DNA of 64,000 bases from Ruminococcus sp. AM22-13 (GTDB lineage Bacteria > Bacillota > Clostridia > Lachnospirales > Lachnospiraceae). Within the stretch, counting starts at the first letter, position 1; every line of letters begins with the position of its first letter. Under the pieces are notes generated by a model. The model did not search any database, was not told the origin of the DNA, and worked only from the letters and a program-made list of their open reading frames with translations. Shown here piece by piece: positions 60,866-64,000 of this stretch. Location of the stretch: NCBI RefSeq assembly GCF_003471165.1, contig NZ_QRIL01000005.1, positions 1 to 64,000 of the forward strand. Reading direction: 5' to 3'. Both the position numbers and the translations under genes were made by a program.

Positions 60866-61714
60866 TCAACCCTTTACAGCACCTGCAGTCATACCTTTTA
60901 CCAGTTTATCCTGGAAAATAATAAACATGATAACCATTGGTAAAAGTGTTAATGTAAGAACCGCCATGATCATTGGTGTATTCATAGAATACTGTCCCTG
61001 AAATTCCCAGATTGCCAACGGCAGGGTACGATTCTGGGCAGACTGTGTCAGTGTATTTACAAATGAGAATTCATTCCACATATTTACACCATTGTAAATT
61101 GCCAGTGTCGCCATTCCGGGTTTGGAAAGCGGCAGGATCATGGAGAAGAACATCTGAATCTTTCCACATCCGTCAATTTCAGCAGATTCTTCGATTTCTC
61201 TCGGAATCTCTTTCATAAAGCTGGTCAGGATAAATACGGAAATCGGAACTGCGAATGCGACATACGGTCCGACCAGTGACCAGATTGTATCATAAAGTCC
61301 TGTTGACTTTGACATTTTGAATACAGGGATCAATGTAATATGTACAGGAATAGACATACAGGCTACAATGATCGCATAAATCGGCTGTGCCATTTTAAAC
61401 TTAAATCTTGCCAGAGGATAAGAAGCGCATGCTGAAATAAACAGCAGCAGGATCAGGGAGATTGCAAGAACGATCACACTGTTCTTGAAGTAATTTGCAA
61501 ACCCTCCTGTAAGTACCTCAGTGTAATTGGACCAGTTCAGTTGATCAGGAAGCTGGAATACACCCTTGGTAAGCATCTCAAATTTCTCTTTGAATGAGTT
61601 CAGCACCATGAATATAAAAGGTGTAAATGATACAATTGCTGCACCGATAGCAAGAACAAAAGCAATGATCCAGGCTATGATGCTTTTTCTTCTACTTTTC
61701 TTATAGCTGTCCAT
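60866..61714 (-). CDS. Carbohydrate ABC transporter permease (MalG-type)
   Basis: 282 residues with six transmembrane helices and the EAA loop (EIEESAEIDGCGKIQMFFSM, ILPLSKPG), the site that contacts the ATPase. N-terminus KKSRRKSIIAWIIAFVLAIG is cytoplasmic. It lies 3 bp downstream of the other permease gene. The ATPase gene is not in the window; systems of this class often share a common MsmK-type ATPase. Substrate likely a xylo-oligosaccharide from the surrounding hydrolases. Confidence 0.93.
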   Translation of the reverse strand: MDSYKKSRRKSIIAWIIAFVLAIGAAIVSFTPFIFMVLNSFKEKFEMLTKGVFQLPDQLNWSNYTEVLTGGFANYFKNSVIVLAISLILLLFISACASYPLARFKFKMAQPIYAIIVACMSIPVHITLIPVFKMSKSTGLYDTIWSLVGPYVAFAVPISVFILTSFMKEIPREIEESAEIDGCGKIQMFFSMILPLSKPGMATLAIYNGVNMWNEFSFVNTLTQSAQNRTLPLAIWEFQGQYSMNTPMIMAVLTLTLLPMVIMFIIFQDKLVKGMTAGAVKG

Positions 61715-61717
61715 CCC

Positions 61718-62620
61718 TTAATCCTCCTGTTTTCCGTTTATAAGTTTCATAGTAATCATAGATACCATTGTAATCAGGATAAACATACCTCCTGCAATGG
61801 CTGAGCCATAACCCATGTTAAAGTTCTTGAATGATTCTTTGTACATATAGGTTGCCATCAGCTCTGTAGCAGTACCAGGACCGCCACCTGTCATAACATA
61901 GATCAGATCGAAGTATTTCAGAGATCCAACCATTGAAAGGATAGCTGCACTCTTAATTGACGGAATAAGAAGTGGAAGTGCAATCTTCCAGAAATACTGT
62001 CCTCTTGTAGCACCATCGATTCTTGCTGCTTCAAATACATCATATGGGATGTTTGTATAACCAGCCATAAAGTAAACCATGTAGAATGGTGTAAACTGCC
62101 ATGCAATGATAAGAATAACTGTGAGCAATGCTAATTTTGGATTACCAAGAAGGTCAATGTTGCCCCCTCCGAACCATCCGGAAATTGTGCTGACAATACC
62201 TCCGTTTGTTGCAAGTGCGTATGTGAAAAGGAAACCAATTGCAACAGAAGACATAAGCATTGGAATAAACCAGATAACCTTGAAAATTGTAAGTTTCTTA
62301 CCGCCAAAGTCAAGGAATGTTGCCATTGCAAGTCCTAACGGAATCTGGATAATGATAGATAGGATCATGATAATAACGTTGTTCTTAAATGCTATCCAGA
62401 ATTTTGTATCTTTGATCAGTTTTGCCCAGTTTGCAAGTCCTACCATCTTCTTGTCTGCGGAAATACCATTCCACTGGTATCCGCTTGTAATAAATGTATC
62501 AATAATCGGATACGCGATAAATACTACTAATAAAATGATAACAGGTGCCAGAAAAAGTGCTGCTGTCTGACGTGTTTTTCTCTGTCTTAACTGAACCAGA
62601 GATATCCCTTTTTCATTCAT
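61718..62620 (-). CDS. Carbohydrate ABC transporter permease (MalF-type)
   Basis: 300 residues, six transmembrane helices, with the EAA loop VFEAARIDGATRGQYFWKIA and LPLLIPSI. It pairs with the MalG-type permease. It follows the binding-protein gene after about 295 bp that hold a strong hairpin, so the permeases may be made at a lower level than the binding protein. AGGAGG precedes the ATG. Confidence 0.93.
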   Translation of the reverse strand: MNEKGISLVQLRQRKTRQTAALFLAPVIILLVVFIAYPIIDTFITSGYQWNGISADKKMVGLANWAKLIKDTKFWIAFKNNVIIMILSIIIQIPLGLAMATFLDFGGKKLTIFKVIWFIPMLMSSVAIGFLFTYALATNGGIVSTISGWFGGGNIDLLGNPKLALLTVILIIAWQFTPFYMVYFMAGYTNIPYDVFEAARIDGATRGQYFWKIALPLLIPSIKSAAILSMVGSLKYFDLIYVMTGGGPGTATELMATYMYKESFKNFNMGYGSAIAGGMFILITMVSMITMKLINGKQED

Positions 62621-62830
62621 TTTGGTGCCTCCTTTTTAATACTTTCTGAGATTTGATCATCTGACCTAACGTATGCCAGAGTATGTTTGAAAAATGCTTT
62701 CGGAATATGTTAGAGATATATTTCTGAGATGGTTTTTATATATTTTCTGACATGCTGTCTGATATGCAATTTGACATTGAAATGATTTTTCAAGCACGCT
62801 CTGTGTACTCACATATTGTTTTTCAAGATA

Positions 62831-62865
62831 AAGGGTTCTGCACTTTCAGCATGTGCAGAACCCTT
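62831..62865. terminator. Hairpin between binding protein and permease genes
   Basis: 13-bp stem AAGGGTTCTGCAC / GTGCAGAACCCTT with a 9-nt loop. The minus-strand tail after it (TATCTTG) is poor for termination, so it may be a partial terminator or an mRNA-protecting hairpin. That would raise binding-protein output above permease output. Confidence 0.7.
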
Positions 62866-62915
62866 CTTTTCTACCCTTACTCAGGTCAGAATGAATGCCT
62901 GCTTTCCTTTAAAGA

Positions 62916-64000
62916 TTATTCAGCATCATCTGCTGCATCATCTGTAGCTTCTTCTGCAGTATCATCTGCTGCGCTGGAATCAGATTTAGTACTTAAATAT
63001 TCGTCCATTGCTTTCTGCATTTCTTCCTGTGCTTCCTGAGGAGTCTTTGTCAGACCAAATACTTCCTGTAAGCCATCAAGATGTGCAGATGAAACAGATG
63101 TTGGCAGATACTGGTCATACCACAACTGGATAGAAGATGCTTTCTGAGCTGCATCAAGAACTTCCTTTACAATAGGGTCTGTAATGTGGTCTCCTGCATC
63201 TTTTACAGGAACAATCTTGCCGCTAGAGTATGTAATGTCTGTAGCTTCATCAGATAAATGATCTGCTGCACATTCAAATGCTGCTGCAAGTTTATCACCT
63301 TCACAGTTGAAGCAAATGAACTGATCACCTACAGTACCGATCTGGATTGTAGGATCAGCATCGGAATCATCAATTGCAGGGAATGGGAACCAGCCGATCT
63401 TCTGATAGAATTCCTCACTGTCAGTCTGGAATGTTCCTGTATACCATGAGCCACAGAGAAGCATACCTGCTGTCTCCTGATACATTAACTGTTTTGCCTG
63501 TCCGTCATCTTCGCTTAAGGAGTTTACGCCATCCGGGAAGTATCCGTTTTTAACCCACTCCTGAATCTTCTCACCTGCTTTGATGAAGCAGTCATCTGTG
63601 AATTTGCCGGTTCCTGCAACTGCATTCTGGAATGGTTCCAGTCCGCCATAACGTGCTGCCAGAGACATGAAGTACATGGAACCTGTCCATTTGGAACCAT
63701 TAGCAAGTGCAAAAGGTGTAATTCCGTTTTCTTTTAATGTTGCACAGATATTTTCCAGATCAGCTAATGTCTTCGGTTCTTCAAGTCCGTACTGTTTAAA
63801 CATATCTTTGTTGTAGAAGATACCTGCCAGAGAAACATTCAGATATGGGATTGCATATACATGTCCGTTGTAGCTTCCCTGTTCAATAGCTGCATCCAGA
63901 AGTTTATCTTTAACATCGGACTGATCAAGAAGATCATCAATCGGCTGAGCAAATCCGGAATCAATATATTCATACATCGGACCACCGGACCAGCTTGAGT
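62916..64000 (-). CDS. Sugar-binding protein of ABC transporter, 5' end outside window
   Basis: Extracellular solute-binding protein, family 1. The visible 361 or so C-terminal residues show GHVYAIPYLNVSLAGIFYNK, YGLEEPKTLADLENICATLK and LLCGSWYTGTFQTDSEEFYQ. The frame continues past the window end (SWSGGPMYEYIDSG), so the start and lipoprotein signal are missing. The internal ATG at 63977 is not the true start. The tail is an Asp/Glu/Ala-rich low-complexity stretch (DSSAADDTAEEATDDAADD) after the fold. First gene of the transporter in transcription order. Confidence 0.92.
   Translation of the reverse strand, partial: SSWSGGPMYEYIDSGFAQPIDDLLDQSDVKDKLLDAAIEQGSYNGHVYAIPYLNVSLAGIFYNKDMFKQYGLEEPKTLADLENICATLKENGITPFALANGSKWTGSMYFMSLAARYGGLEPFQNAVAGTGKFTDDCFIKAGEKIQEWVKNGYFPDGVNSLSEDDGQAKQLMYQETAGMLLCGSWYTGTFQTDSEEFYQKIGWFPFPAIDDSDADPTIQIGTVGDQFICFNCEGDKLAAAFECAADHLSDEATDITYSSGKIVPVKDAGDHITDPIVKEVLDAAQKASSIQLWYDQYLPTSVSSAHLDGLQEVFGLTKTPQEAQEEMQKAMDEYLSTKSDSSAADDTAEEATDDAADDAE

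Overview
The window looks like a chromosome segment of a gut Lachnospiraceae-type Firmicute. The evidence is Shine-Dalgarno-rich low-GC genes, a Tn916/CTn-like set of mobile-element fragments, TnpV next to rlmD, MutS2, a YesMN-type sugar system, GH43/GH3 xylosidases and YjdF. The species cannot be fixed from the sequence.

Left half (about 1-33 kb): a mosaic accessory island downstream of rlmD. An IS30-type element at 89-1811 carries a 13-bp direct repeat at each end. Next come integrative-conjugative-element (ICE) debris (broken CHAP-hydrolase gene, truncated class B sortase) and a complete antimicrobial-peptide-type ABC exporter with its own two-component system (2998-7057). Flavodoxin, a DUF1810 gene with an in-frame TGA, and an NTF2-like gene follow. 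A remnant recombinase and a 233-bp repeat then lead into a 3.4-kb cassette of DUF1848 protein, Cys-rich methyltransferase-like protein and short serine recombinase. A second copy of the 233-bp repeat closes the cassette and overlaps the 3' end of a large serine recombinase. After it come a frameshifted Abi_2/HEPN gene with a strong promoter and structured leader, and a stretch (16.6-23.8 kb) where apparent 5' and 3' remnants of one NB-ARC/TPR gene flank a four-gene putative defence operon (HExxH peptidase, unknown, two PD-(D/E)XK-type nucleases, the last Shedu-like) and a decayed IS3 element. A second ABC exporter plus two-component system (23.9-28.4 kb), a second patch of ICE debris (ParM/RepA/relaxase remnants), a lipoprotein, yjdF with a probable riboswitch, two unknown genes and tnpV complete the island.

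Right half (about 33-64 kb): ordinary chromosomal genes. These are rlmD with a 94-residue C-terminal extension, yhaM-like, a degenerate HtrA/PDZ protein, tRNA-Leu, mutS2, an OmpR-type two-component pair, adenine deaminase, oleate hydratase with a TetR regulator, trmL, an AIR-synthase-related gene, a B12-type radical SAM gene, and trxA and trxB (the latter without the usual NADPH motif). A xylo-oligosaccharide region ends the window: GH43, a secreted DUF4340 protein, GH3, YesN/YesM-like regulators, two sugar permeases and a binding protein cut by the window end. Large palindromic repeats sit between several of these genes.

The best candidate for an undescribed system is the operon at 17104-21526. 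The DUF1848/methyltransferase cassette at 9604-13034 is second. All functions are inferred from reading motifs; no searches were run.
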